39,643 nt of DNA. Origin: Paractinoplanes deccanensis. Lineage in GTDB: Bacteria > Actinomycetota > Actinomycetes > Mycobacteriales > Micromonosporaceae. Position numbers and translations under genes: made by a program. How positions within the stretch are numbered: the stretch's first letter is position 1; every line of letters begins with the position of its first letter. Where the stretch lies: positions 1-39,643 of the forward strand of contig NZ_BOMI01000103.1 of the NCBI RefSeq assembly GCF_016862115.1. Reading direction: 5' to 3'. Under the pieces are notes generated by a model, which saw only the letters and a list, made by a program, of their open reading frames with translations, had not been told where the DNA came from and made no database searches. This document shows positions 8,158 through 15,541 of the stretch, piece by piece.

Positions 8158-8690
8158 CAGGGGTCGGAATGGTGGATGTAATAAGGTGGCCTAGATTCCC
8201 ATCAGGGAACGGCCTGCGCACCGCCTTTCTAGGATTTCGGATCCATGCGCGGGAGGGGGCTGCTAAAAACGGCGCTATTGCGCCTTGGCATATTGCAATC
8301 AGCCCTATCGTGGCCAGCCTCGTTTGGAACAGCCCTACAAAGGGTCGCTCCCAACTCGAACGGGCCGTGGACTGTTGTGCCAGGTGGTGGGGCCGGTCTG
8401 AGGCCAGTCTACGGTGGCCATGCGTGGTGGCTCATGTTGCGGAGAGCTCGTTGTGCCATGCGCCGTGGCCATCGCTGCGGAGCGGAGATCGGTAATTGTC
8501 GCATGGGTAATTCTCCCGCCTTCTGGTCTGCGTGTGTAAGGGTTCGATCATGCAACTTGGGATTTCCGCGATGGTGAGTGGTCGTGCTACGAAGGGTCCT
8601 TCGGCGGTCATTATCGCGAGAAATTGGGAGATCATGTATGCGGCTGTGGATAACTCCGGGCTGTGGATAACCGGGACACTCCGTGACGCG
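8158..8690. other. Low-GC island without recognisable genes
   Basis: Three 60-base lines counted by hand in this stretch are 52-58% G+C, far below the flanking genes. The short frames present (for example 8432-8635 on the minus strand and 8245-8577 on the plus strand) match nothing I know and lack the third-position GC bias of the real genes. A small hairpin GGCGC-TATT-GCGCC lies at 8271-8284. It may be the relic of an acquired element or a regulatory/replication-related region; I cannot decide which. Confidence 0.6.
8642..8671 (+). promoter_or_regulatory. Two perfect DnaA boxes in direct repeat
   Basis: TGTGGATAA (the complement of TTATCCACA) occurs at 8645-8653 and 8662-8670, inside a 13-bp direct repeat GGCTGTGGATAAC with a 17-bp period. 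Both match the classical DnaA box exactly and lie at the edge of the low-GC island. With no dnaA/dnaN nearby, this is more likely a DnaA-binding or titration site, or a coincidence, than oriC. Confidence 0.5.
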
Positions 8691-8692
8691 CC

Positions 8693-8746
8693 GCCGGGCC
8701 GCCGAAGCGGCCCGGCTGGCGAGGGCCGCGGTGGGAGCGACCCACC
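8693..8746 (-). terminator. Hairpins downstream of the MFS gene
   Basis: GCCGGGCCGC-CGAA-GCGGCCCGGC (8693-8716) is a perfect 10-bp stem with a tetraloop. A second, GGTGGG-AGCGA-CCCACC, follows at 8730-8746. Both lie just past the MFS stop on the minus strand. There is no T-tract, as is usual in high-GC terminators. Confidence 0.7.
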
Positions 8747-8758
8747 CCGACGCCGGCC

Positions 8759-10162
8759 TCAGGCCCCGCGGCGGCCCGGCAACCAGAAGGCGATCACCGC
8801 GCCCGCGCCCACGATGGCCGCCCCCACGATCACGGCCGGCTTGATGCCGTCGACGAAGGACTGGTGGGTGGCGTAGCTGCCGTACGAGCTGAAGATCGAG
8901 GCCAGCGCCGCCACGCCGACCGCGACGCCCAGCTCTCGGATGGTGTTGTTGACGCCGGAGGCCACGCCTCTTTCCTGGTCCGTCACGCTTGCCATCGCCA
9001 CCGTGCTCACCGGCGCGAAGGTCAGGCCCATGCCCACGCCGGCCATGGCGAACGCCGCCACCAGCGACGCGTACGTGACCTCCGTGCCGATCGCCAGGCC
9101 CATCCACAGGATGCCCCCGGCCAGCAGGAGCTGGCCGGCCAGGATGAGGTTTCGCTGGCCCACCCGGTCGCCGAAGATGCCGGCCAGCGGGGCGACCACC
9201 ATCGGCGCCGCCGTCCACGGCAGGGTGCGCAGGCCGGCGTCCAGCGGGCTGAGGCCCTGCACCACCTGGAAGAACTGGGCCAGCAGGAAGACCGATCCGA
9301 AGGCGCCCGCCGAGAAGGCCAGGGTGACCAGGTTGACCAGGCCGAAGCCGCGGGAGCGGAACAGGCGCAGCGGCATCATCGGCGACGGGTTGCGGGCCTG
9401 CCAGGCGACGAACGCCGCGATCAGGACCCCGCCGGTGATCAGCATGGTCAGCACCCGGGTGGACGTCCAGCCGCGGTCGGGTCCGTCGACGACGCCCCAG
9501 ATGACCAGCAGCATGCCGGCGGCGGACAGGATCAGGCCGAGCGGGTCGAGGCGGCGGGCGCCGCCCCGGGACTCGTCCAGGACCGTGCGGGCGAGGATCA
9601 CCGCGACAACGCCGACGGGGACGTTGAGCCAGAAGATCCAGTGCCAGTCGAGTCCTTCGACGACGGCGCCGCCGACGACGGGGCCGACCGCGACGCCGAG
9701 GCCGCTGATGCCGCCCCACACGCCGATCGCCATGGTGCGGAGCCGTTCCGGCACGGCCGCCGACAGCAGGGTGAGCGCGAGCGGCGCGACGGCCGCGCCG
9801 CCGAGGCCCTGCACGGCCCGGGCGGCCGTGAGCTGCCACGGTGACGATGCCAGGCCGGCGGCGGCCGACGCGAGCGTGAAGACCACCAGGCCGGCCAGGA
9901 ACATGCGGCGGCGGCCGATGCGGTCGCCGAGCGCGGCCGCGGTGAGCAGGAAGGCCGCGAACGGCAGCGTGTACGCGTTGACGAACCACTGGAGGTCGGT
10001 CAGCGAGGCGCCGAGGTCGGTGCGGATCACCGGCAGTGCCGTGCTGACGACCAGGTTGTCCAGCGCGACCATGAAGGTCGGGATGCCGACGGCGGCGAGC
10101 ACAGCGGCCAGCGGCCGGGTGGTGCGCCGGGGCGCGGCGGGCGCTTCCAGGACGGCGGTCAT
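8759..10162 (-). CDS. MFS drug-efflux transporter, DHA2/EmrB-QacA type
   Basis: 467 residues, hydrophobic throughout with a predicted 14-helix DHA2 layout. The N-terminal helices hold the family markers VALDNLVVSTALPVI, LGDRIGRRR (motif A loop) and RAVQGLGGA. A later GPVVGGAVVEG matches the antiporter motif C region. The start at 10162 is chosen because a GGGGGAAC ribosome site precedes the ATG and the protein then begins just before helix 1; a longer open frame runs upstream into the regulator and is ignored. Expected role: proton-driven export of hydrophobic toxic compounds across the membrane; substrates cannot be told. It is transcribed divergently from the TetR gene at 10232, which probably represses it. 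Confidence 0.93.
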   Translation of the reverse strand: MTAVLEAPAAPRRTTRPLAAVLAAVGIPTFMVALDNLVVSTALPVIRTDLGASLTDLQWFVNAYTLPFAAFLLTAAALGDRIGRRRMFLAGLVVFTLASAAAGLASSPWQLTAARAVQGLGGAAVAPLALTLLSAAVPERLRTMAIGVWGGISGLGVAVGPVVGGAVVEGLDWHWIFWLNVPVGVVAVILARTVLDESRGGARRLDPLGLILSAAGMLLVIWGVVDGPDRGWTSTRVLTMLITGGVLIAAFVAWQARNPSPMMPLRLFRSRGFGLVNLVTLAFSAGAFGSVFLLAQFFQVVQGLSPLDAGLRTLPWTAAPMVVAPLAGIFGDRVGQRNLILAGQLLLAGGILWMGLAIGTEVTYASLVAAFAMAGVGMGLTFAPVSTVAMASVTDQERGVASGVNNTIRELGVAVGVAALASIFSSYGSYATHQSFVDGIKPAVIVGAAIVGAGAVIAFWLPGRRGA

Positions 10163-10178
10163 CGTTCCCCCTGAAGTT

Positions 10179-10230
10179 GTTATTGACTGATAACCAAGGC
10201 CAACGTAGTTATCGACTGATAATCTGTCAA
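10179..10230. promoter_or_regulatory. Face-to-face promoters and twin TetR operators
   Basis: Two near-identical 16-bp sites, GTTATTGACTGATAAC (10179-10194) and GTTATCGACTGATAAT (10208-10223), start 29 bp apart; each is a TTATC/GATAA-type dyad. Promoters can be read on both strands. For the MFS gene, TTGACA (10230-10225) and TACGTT (10207-10202) are 17 apart, with site 2 filling the spacer. For tetR, TTGACT (10183-10188) and TAGTTA (10206-10211) are 17 apart, with site 1 over the -35 and site 2 at the -10/start. Repressor binding would block both genes. Confidence 0.75.
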
Positions 10231-10231
10231 C

Positions 10232-10786
10232 ATGTCTCGCACCCGACTCACCGCCGAGGAGCGCCAGGAGCAGCTCGTGGCGGCCGCCGTCACCGCGTTC
10301 AGCCGCGGCGGCTACGCGGGCACGACCACCGATCAGGTGGCCCGCCTGGCCGGCGTCTCCCAGCCGTACGTGATCCGCCTCTTCCGCACCAAGCAGGAGC
10401 TCTTCCTCGCCGCCATGCAGCACACGGTCGAGCGCATCGAGGCGGCGTTCCTGGGCGCGAGCGAGCGCGAGCCGACCCTGGAGAGCCTGGGCCACGCGTA
10501 TTTCGGGCTGCTCGGCAAGCGCGAGCTGATGGCGATGCTGCTGCACGGCTACGCGGCCAGCGCCGACCCCGCCATCGGCGACCCGGTCCGCACCGGCTTC
10601 GGGCGGCTCTACGACACCGTGCGCGACCTGACCGGCTGCACCGTCGAGGAGGCCCGCGACTTCTTCGCCGAGGGCATGCTGCTGACCTGCCTGGCCTCGA
10701 TGCGCGTCATCGGGCCCGAGGCCGTCCCGCTCCAGCCCTGGTCCGCCGAGCTGACCGCCACCTACCCGGAGACCAAGTTCGACTGA
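10232..10786 (+). CDS. TetR-family repressor of the adjacent efflux gene
   Basis: 184 residues. The N-terminal TetR helix-turn-helix is clear: about residues 9-55, with AFSRGGYAGTTTDQVARLAGVSQPYVIRLFRTKQELF. The remainder is a helical ligand-binding/dimer domain with no identifiable ligand motif. No ribosome binding site precedes the ATG, and the predicted transcription start is only about 13 bases upstream, so the mRNA may be nearly leaderless. The divergent arrangement with the MFS gene and the twin dyads between them indicate autoregulation and drug-inducible control of efflux (inference from the QacR/TetR model). Its 3' end stops 4 bases from the convergent folP2-like gene, with no visible terminator. 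Confidence 0.92.
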   Translation: MSRTRLTAEERQEQLVAAAVTAFSRGGYAGTTTDQVARLAGVSQPYVIRLFRTKQELFLAAMQHTVERIEAAFLGASEREPTLESLGHAYFGLLGKRELMAMLLHGYAASADPAIGDPVRTGFGRLYDTVRDLTGCTVEEARDFFAEGMLLTCLASMRVIGPEAVPLQPWSAELTATYPETKFD

Positions 10787-10790
10787 GCGG

Positions 10791-11657
10791 CTACATGTTG
10801 TGCTTGAGGTAGGCGGGCTCGCGCCACCCCAGCATGGCCTCGGTCATCCGGACGGCGTCGACCGCCGAGCGCACGTCGTGCACCCGGACGATGCGGGCGC
10901 CCCGCTCGATGCAGAAGACCACGGCGGCCAGCGTGCCGGCCAGGCGCTCGTGCTGGGGCACGTCCAGGGCCTCGCCGATGAAGTCCTTGTTGCTCACCGC
11001 GGCCAGCAGGGGGTAGCCGATCTCCGCGATCTCGGCGAGGCGGCGGGTCAGCTCCAGGGTGTGCCGGGTGTTCTTGTTGAGGTCGTGCCCCGGATCGATG
11101 ACGATCTGATCGGGCCGTACGCCGCGGTCGAGCGCGACCTGCACCCGGGCGCGCAGGAACGCCGCCACCTCGGCCGTCACGTCGCCGTACGCGGGCCGGG
11201 GCCAGAGGGTCCGCGGCGCCGCCAGGCTGTGGGTGATCACGAGCTGGGCGTCCGTGCCGGCGACCACGTCGGCCATCTCGGGGTCGCGCAGGCCCGAGGT
11301 GTCGTTGATGACCCCGGCGCCGGCCTTGATCACCTCGGCGGCCACCGACGGGCGGTACGTGTCGACGGAGACGACAGTGCGCGAGCGGGCCACCTCGACG
11401 ACCGGCAGCACCCGGTCGAGCTCCTCGGCGGCCGTCACCTCGGGGCCCGGCGCGAACGGCACGCCGCCCACGTCGATCCAGTCGGCGCCCGCCTCGGCGG
11501 CCGTCTCGACCGCCTCGAGCGCGCGGTCGAGCGCGAACGTGCGGCCGCGGTCGTGGAAGGAATCGGGCGTCCGGTTGACGATCGCCATCACCGCGACCTG
11601 CCGGGAGAAATCGAAAGCGCGCCCGCCGATGACCCGCCTGCCGTTCAGATCGCTCAC
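10791..11657 (-). CDS. folP2: FolP2-type dihydropteroate synthase paralogue
   Basis: 288 residues with a DHPS TIM-barrel. MAIVNRTPDSFHDRG (24-38) corresponds to the pterin-binding start of DHPS; SVDTYRP, INDTSG, IDPGHD, SNKDFIGEAL and the closing RVHDVR are all in order. It differs from catalytic FolP where DHPS proper has the GGESTRPG loop: here the sequence is GGVPFAPG, and the first motif reads NRTPDSF instead of NVTPDSF. Both changes are typical of the actinobacterial FolP2 group, and the mycobacterial FolP2 is known not to replace DHPS. A true folate role is therefore doubtful, and it may act on another pterin-like or glycan-related substrate. It stands alone on the minus strand; no folate genes adjoin it. 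Confidence 0.85.
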   Translation of the reverse strand: MSDLNGRRVIGGRAFDFSRQVAVMAIVNRTPDSFHDRGRTFALDRALEAVETAAEAGADWIDVGGVPFAPGPEVTAAEELDRVLPVVEVARSRTVVSVDTYRPSVAAEVIKAGAGVINDTSGLRDPEMADVVAGTDAQLVITHSLAAPRTLWPRPAYGDVTAEVAAFLRARVQVALDRGVRPDQIVIDPGHDLNKNTRHTLELTRRLAEIAEIGYPLLAAVSNKDFIGEALDVPQHERLAGTLAAVVFCIERGARIVRVHDVRSAVDAVRMTEAMLGWREPAYLKHNM

Positions 11658-11692
11658 GATTCGCGAGGGTAACAGGCACCCCGGCGGCGAGC

Positions 11693-11774
11693 AGAAGCGG
11701 TCGGATACCCGCTTCTCGCCGGATCATGCGGATGAATATTTCGCGCCATTCGATACGGGAATTCGTGAATGGCG
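11693..11774. promoter_or_regulatory. Two dyad elements upstream of the stress operon
   Basis: AGAAGCGG/CCGCTTCT (11693-11700 with 11709-11716, 8-base loop) and CGCCATTC/GAATGGCG (11744-11751 with 11767-11774, 15-base loop) lie in the 170-bp gap between folP2 and the operon starting at 11828. Perfect 8-bp arms in a less GC-rich stretch suggest operators; no clear sigma-factor consensus was found. Confidence 0.5.
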
Positions 11775-11827
11775 GGTGAGGGTCGCGGGTAGCTGATTGT
11801 TTGTCGAAATCCCCACTGGAGGAACCC

Positions 11828-12661
11828 ATGAGTGACGTGCCATCGGGCGTTCGCGGGCCGGGCGCCGTCGATCCCGTCGAGCCGACCCAGGCGACGTACC
11901 CCGCCGCGACGTACACGACCGAGGTCTACACCGCCCCCACGGAGGGCTACACGGAGAGCCAGGGGGGTGGCGGCGCCAAGGAGAAGGCCAAGGAGGTCGC
12001 CTCGCAGACCGGCCAGGCGGCCGGTGCCGCGGCGAGCGACGTCAAGGACACCGCCAAGGAGCAGGCCCGCCGGGTCGGCAGCGAGGCGAAGGCGCAGGTC
12101 AGCAACCTCGCCTCGGATGTGAAGAGCAAGGTCAACGAGCAGGCGCACTCGCAGAACGACCGCCTGGTCAGCTCGATCCGGCAAACCGCCGACCAGCTCG
12201 ACGAGATGCGCGGCGACCGGGGCGACTCCCCGGCGTCCCAGGTGGTCACCCGCATCGCCGACGGCGGCCGGCAGTTCGCCGACTACCTCGACCGCAACGG
12301 GCCCGAGGGCGTGCTGCGCGAGGTGCAGGACTTCGCCCGCCGGCGTCCCGGCGCGTTCCTCGCCACCGCGCTGGCCGCGGGCTTCGTGGTCGGCCGGCTC
12401 GGCAAGAGCGTCGCCAAGGCCGAGAGCGGCTCGGCGAGCAGCGGCAAGCCCAGCAGCGACAGCTTCGTGTCGGGCACCGGCGCCACGACCCCGACGACCC
12501 CGACGACTCCCGAATACGCGACCGGCTACCCGAGCACCACGCCGCCGGTCACCGCGCCCACCGGCGGGTACGCCAGCGCCACCGAGTACACCTCGACCGG
12601 CACCGGCACGCCCGTGGTGCGCGAGGAGTACGTCGTGGAGAGCCCGGAGCGTCCACGATGA
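11828..12661 (+). CDS. Helical amphipathic stress-type protein with membrane segment
   Basis: 277 residues; start set by TGGAGGA seven bases before the ATG, not the earlier TTG. Residues about 50-115 are made of 11-mer-like Lys/Ala/Glu/Gln repeats (KEKAKEVASQ, VKDTAKEQARR), resembling LEA/YtxH/DUF883-type desiccation and envelope-stress proteins. A hydrophobic segment follows RRRPGAFLATALAAGFVVGRLG (about 175-195), the typical DUF883-like anchor. The N-terminus and the last 75 residues are Thr/Pro/Tyr-rich and probably disordered. It overlaps the next gene by ATGA and begins a three-gene operon with a Holin-X protein and a DUF3618 protein, a set widespread on actinobacterial chromosomes. Exact function unknown; an envelope-stabilising role is inferred. 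Confidence 0.75.
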   Translation: MSDVPSGVRGPGAVDPVEPTQATYPAATYTTEVYTAPTEGYTESQGGGGAKEKAKEVASQTGQAAGAAASDVKDTAKEQARRVGSEAKAQVSNLASDVKSKVNEQAHSQNDRLVSSIRQTADQLDEMRGDRGDSPASQVVTRIADGGRQFADYLDRNGPEGVLREVQDFARRRPGAFLATALAAGFVVGRLGKSVAKAESGSASSGKPSSDSFVSGTGATTPTTPTTPEYATGYPSTTPPVTAPTGGYASATEYTSTGTGTPVVREEYVVESPERPR

Positions 12662-13074
12662 CCACCCCGTACCAGCACGACCGGTCCGAAGAGGTCTCCG
12701 AGACCTCGGTCGGCGAGCTGATCGGCAACATCAGCAACGACCTGTCGCAGCTGTTCCGGCAGGAGGTCGAGCTCGCCAAGGCCGAGGTGCAGCAGGAGGC
12801 GAAGAAGGCGGGCAAGGCCGCCGGGATGCTCGGCGGCGCCGGTTTCGCCGGCTACCTCGCCGTGCTCTTCCTCAGCCTCGCCGCGGTGTTCGCGCTGGAC
12901 GCCGTCATGCCCGCGGGCTGGGCGGCCCTGATCGTGGCCGTGGTCTGGGGCGTCGTCGGCGGTGTCCTCTACCTCAACGGCAAGAAGAAGCTCAAGAACG
13001 TCGACCCGATGCCCCGCCGCACCGTCGACACGCTCAAGGAGGACGCCCAATGGCTGAAGAACCCGACCGGCTGA
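12658..13074 (+). CDS. Actinobacterial Holin-X family membrane protein
   Basis: 138 residues. An N-terminal amphipathic helix (about 14-55, 'SVGELIGNISNDLSQLFRQEVELAKAEV') is followed by two transmembrane helices (about 62-82 and 88-107) and a basic C-terminus. This matches the 'phage holin family / Holin superfamily III' proteins of actinobacteria, which are mostly chromosomal and not proven holins. It overlaps both neighbours in the operon (ATGA upstream, 25 bases downstream), so expression is coupled to the DUF883-like and DUF3618 proteins. Acts in the cytoplasmic membrane; precise role unknown. Confidence 0.85.
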   Translation: MTTPYQHDRSEEVSETSVGELIGNISNDLSQLFRQEVELAKAEVQQEAKKAGKAAGMLGGAGFAGYLAVLFLSLAAVFALDAVMPAGWAALIVAVVWGVVGGVLYLNGKKKLKNVDPMPRRTVDTLKEDAQWLKNPTG

Positions 13075-13655
13075 AGCAGGACATCGAGAACACCCGGCGT
13101 TCGCTGACCCGCGATGTCGACCTGCTCGCCGAGAAGACGAGCCCCACGAAGGTCGCCCAGCGGCGCTGGACGGCGGTGAAGGAGAAGGTGATGGGCAGCA
13201 GTGCACAGGCCCGCGACGTGACCAGCGAGAAGGCGTCCCAGGTCAGCAGCACGGTGAGCGACAAGGCGTCTCAGGTGAGCGACGCGGCGAGCGAGAAGGC
13301 CCACCAGGCGGCCGGCGCCGTGAAGCAGGCCCCGCAGGCGGTGGCCCAGCAGACGCAGGGCAACCCGCTCGCGGCCGGCATCATCGCGTTCGGCGTCGGC
13401 ATGCTCGCCGCCACGCTGATCCCGGTCACCGAGGCGGAGAAGAGCGCCGGCCAGGCGCTCAAGGAGCACAGCGGCGACCTGACCGAGAAGGTCAAGGACG
13501 CGACCCAGGAGCTGCGCGAGGACCTTCAGGGCACCGCCCAGGAGGCGCTCGGCCAGGTCAAGGGGACGGCGCAGGACGCCGTGCAGACCACCAAGGAGAC
13601 GGCGAAGTCGGACGCGCAGGACGTGCGCGACCAGGCCCGCTCGGCGGCCTCCTGA
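13050..13655 (+). CDS. DUF3618 family protein
   Basis: 201 residues. The N-terminus, PDRLKQDIENTRRSLTRDVDLLAEKTSPTKVAQRR (split here at residues 5-39), is the DUF3618 signature of a charged helix ending in a P-x-x-V element. Then come Ser/Ala/Lys helical repeats, one hydrophobic helix (about 104-124) and a second set of LEA-like repeats (about 130-201) rich in Gln, Lys, Glu and Asp. The start lies 25 bases inside the Holin-X gene with an AGGAGG ribosome site. It is the last gene of the three-gene envelope operon, followed by a strong hairpin. Role unknown; probably membrane-associated stress protection. Confidence 0.85.
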   Translation: MAEEPDRLKQDIENTRRSLTRDVDLLAEKTSPTKVAQRRWTAVKEKVMGSSAQARDVTSEKASQVSSTVSDKASQVSDAASEKAHQAAGAVKQAPQAVAQQTQGNPLAAGIIAFGVGMLAATLIPVTEAEKSAGQALKEHSGDLTEKVKDATQELREDLQGTAQEALGQVKGTAQDAVQTTKETAKSDAQDVRDQARSAAS

Positions 13656-13667
13656 GGCAGCGGCCAA

Positions 13668-13707
13668 CCCGGCCCGGATCACCGCGTTTGCGGAGGTCCG
13701 GGCCGGG
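13668..13707 (+). terminator. Strong hairpin ending the stress operon
   Basis: CCCGGCCCGGA (13668-13678) pairs with TCCGGGCCGGG (13697-13707), an 11-bp perfect stem. Its loop holds a second small hairpin, CCGC-GTTT-GCGG (13682-13693). It ends only 13 bases before the next start codon, so that gene must have a very short leader if it starts beyond the hairpin. Confidence 0.75.
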
Positions 13708-13720
13708 AAGCTGTCTAGGT

Positions 13721-14671
13721 ATGAAACTCGGATACAAGCTGGCCGCGGAGGCCTTCGGACCCAAGGAGCTGATCCGCCAGGCGGTCCGCGCCGAGCAGGC
13801 CGGATTCGACTTCGTCGAGATCAGCGACCACTTCCACCCGTGGCTCGACGTGCAGGGCCACTCGCCGTTCGCCTGGAACGTGCTGAGTGCGATCGCGATG
13901 CGCACCGACCGGCTCGGCCTGGCCACCGGCGTGACCTGCCCGACCGTCCGGTACCACCCGGCGATCATCGCGCAGGCCGCCGCCACCCTCGCGATCCTCT
14001 CCGACGACCGCTTCACGCTCGGCATCGGCGCGGGGGAGCGGCTCAACGAGCACGTCGTCGGCCTCGGCTTCCCCAGCGTGCAGGGGCGCCACGAGCGGCT
14101 GGTCGAGGCGCTGGACATCATCAACCTGCTCTGGCAGGGCGGCTACCAGTCGTACGACGGCAAGCACCTGCACCTGGAGGACGCGCAGGTGTTCGACCTG
14201 CCCGAGAAGCTCCCGGTGATCGCCGTGGCGGCCGGCGGGAAGCAGGCCGCCGAGCTCGCCGCGACGCACGGCTCCGGCCTGTTCGCGACCGAGCCGCGCA
14301 AGGACCTGGTCGAGACGTACGCCCAGCACGGTGGCGCCGGCCCCAAGTACGCCGAGGTGTCCGTGGCGTGGGCACCGAGCGCCGAGGAGGCCGTCAAGGC
14401 GGCCCACGAGACCAGCCGCTGGGGCGTCACCGGCTGGAAGGTGATGGCGGAACTGCCCAATCCGGTCAATTTCGAGGCGGCGTCGGCGACCGTGCGCCCC
14501 GAGGACGTGGCCGAGAAATTCGCGCACGGCCCGGATCCCGAGCCGTACGTCACGAGCGTCCGCGAGTACACCGAGGCCGGTTACGATCACATTGTTCTGA
14601 TGAATGCCGGGCCCGATCCCGACGGTTTCCTCGACTTCTTCGAAAAAGAGCTCAAAGGACAGCTCCGTTAA
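13721..14671 (+). CDS. F420-dependent LLM-class oxidoreductase (FGD-like)
   Basis: 316 residues, the usual length for the luciferase-like F420 group. The N-terminal part strongly resembles F420-dependent glucose-6-phosphate dehydrogenase: EISDHFHPW (about 35-43, with the catalytic-region His/Trp), GHSPFAWNVLSAIA, PTVRYHPAIIAQA and GIGAGERLNEHV (F420-binding segments). The C-terminus ends in an EYTEAGYDHIVLMN strand and an FF-x-KEL helix. It is expected to move hydride between a substrate and F420 in the cytosol. Whether it is a true sugar-phosphate dehydrogenase is not certain, since many paralogues exist. It precedes the heptose locus but is separated by a possible terminator; membership is unclear. 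The ATG at 13721 is preferred over an upstream CTG/ATG because it restores the family N-terminus (MKLGYKL). Confidence 0.88.
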   Translation: MKLGYKLAAEAFGPKELIRQAVRAEQAGFDFVEISDHFHPWLDVQGHSPFAWNVLSAIAMRTDRLGLATGVTCPTVRYHPAIIAQAAATLAILSDDRFTLGIGAGERLNEHVVGLGFPSVQGRHERLVEALDIINLLWQGGYQSYDGKHLHLEDAQVFDLPEKLPVIAVAAGGKQAAELAATHGSGLFATEPRKDLVETYAQHGGAGPKYAEVSVAWAPSAEEAVKAAHETSRWGVTGWKVMAELPNPVNFEAASATVRPEDVAEKFAHGPDPEPYVTSVREYTEAGYDHIVLMNAGPDPDGFLDFFEKELKGQLR

Positions 14672-14679
14672 GATTTTTT
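14648..14679 (+). terminator. Weak hairpin plus T-tract after the F420 gene
   Basis: GAGCT (14648-14652) and AGCTC (14661-14665) flank an 8-base loop, followed 8 bases later by a run of six T (14674-14679). The short stem and the gap make it weak. The same T-tract may instead belong to the control region of the following GT2 gene. Confidence 0.35.
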
Positions 14680-14706
14680 GGGTCCGCTCGGGGTAAGCGC
14701 TTCGCC

Positions 14707-15537
14707 ATGTCGCCGGACATCCAGAAATCCGCTGTGGAGACCGACGCCGTCACCGTCGTGGTCGCCACCCGTAACCGGGCCGACCGGCTGCGCGAGACGA
14801 TGCCCCGCCATCGCGCCCGGACGATCCTGGTGGACAACGCGTCCGATGAGGAGCTGCCCGGCCTGCCCGGCGTCGAGGTCGTACGCCTGGACGGCAACCG
14901 CGGCGCGGCGGCGCGCAACGTCGGCGTGGCGCGGGCCCGCACCCCGTACGTGGCGTTCGCCGACGACGACTCCTACTGGACGCCCGGGTCCCTCGCCCGC
15001 GCCGCCGAGATCATGGACGCCCACCCGCGGACCGCGCTGCTGGCGGCCCGCGTGCTGGTCGGGCGCGAGGGCCGCCTCGACCCGGTCTCGGCGGCGATGG
15101 CCGAGAGCCCGCTCGGCGCGAACGAGGCCGGGCGGGCGGTCCTCGGCTTCCTGGCCTGCTCGGTCATCGTGCGGCGCGACGCGTTCCTCGCGGTCGGCGG
15201 CTTCGAGCCGCGCCTGTTCGTCTACGGCGAGGAGGCGCTGCTCGCGATGGACCTGACCGCAGCGGGCTACGAGCTGTCGTACGTCGACGAGCTGGTGGTC
15301 CGCCACCTGCCGCAGCCGGCCGGCCGGGACACCGGCGCGCGGGCCCGGCGCGAGACCCGCAACCGGGTGCTCACCGCGCTGCTGCGCCGCCCGCCGTCCG
15401 TCGTGGCGCGCACGATGCTCGCCGGTGTGCGGCAGAGCCCGCGCGGCGTGGCGCAGGCGGTCGGGGACCTGCCCTGGGCGCTGCGGCGCCGCCGTCCGCT
15501 CCCACCCGAGGTGGAAGCGGACCTGCGGCGGCTGTAG
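14707..15537 (+). CDS. Family 2 glycosyltransferase
   Basis: 276 residues, GT-A fold. VTVVVATRNRADRLRETM (about 16-33) is the usual GT2 opening, ILVDNAS the first nucleotide loop, GAAARNVGVARARTPYVAFADDDSYW the DXD-type motif (ADDDS), and a GGFEPRLFVYGEEALLAMDL block the acceptor-side ED-like region. It is soluble or peripheral, with a basic C-terminus (ALRRRRPLPP). The ATG at 14707 is used, with a GGGG run about 12 bases upstream. It sits ahead of the carbamoyltransferase/heptose run, separated by the oppositely oriented aldehyde dehydrogenase, and shares an ATTTTTTGG element with that run's leader, so it may belong to the same pathway (inference). Donor and acceptor unknown. Confidence 0.85.
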   Translation: MSPDIQKSAVETDAVTVVVATRNRADRLRETMPRHRARTILVDNASDEELPGLPGVEVVRLDGNRGAAARNVGVARARTPYVAFADDDSYWTPGSLARAAEIMDAHPRTALLAARVLVGREGRLDPVSAAMAESPLGANEAGRAVLGFLACSVIVRRDAFLAVGGFEPRLFVYGEEALLAMDLTAAGYELSYVDELVVRHLPQPAGRDTGARARRETRNRVLTALLRRPPSVVARTMLAGVRQSPRGVAQAVGDLPWALRRRRPLPPEVEADLRRL

Positions 15538-15541
15538 GGCC

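Noticed and set aside
7532..8221. Gln/Ala/Arg/His-rich frames over the repeat arrays as genes
   Set aside because: Several overlapping frames exist only because the repeats lack stops; unit lengths of 15, 16 and 17 destroy any constant frame, and no ribosome site or domain is seen.
8642..8671. Chromosomal origin of replication
   Set aside because: Only two boxes, and no dnaA, dnaN, recF or gyrase genes nearby.
10163..10546. N-terminal extension of the MFS transporter
   Set aside because: It would cover the TetR gene and the promoter region; the ATG at 10162 has a good ribosome site.
12658..13074. Holin gene as evidence of a prophage
   Set aside because: The Holin-X family with DUF3618 is a standard chromosomal operon in actinobacteria; no other phage genes adjoin.
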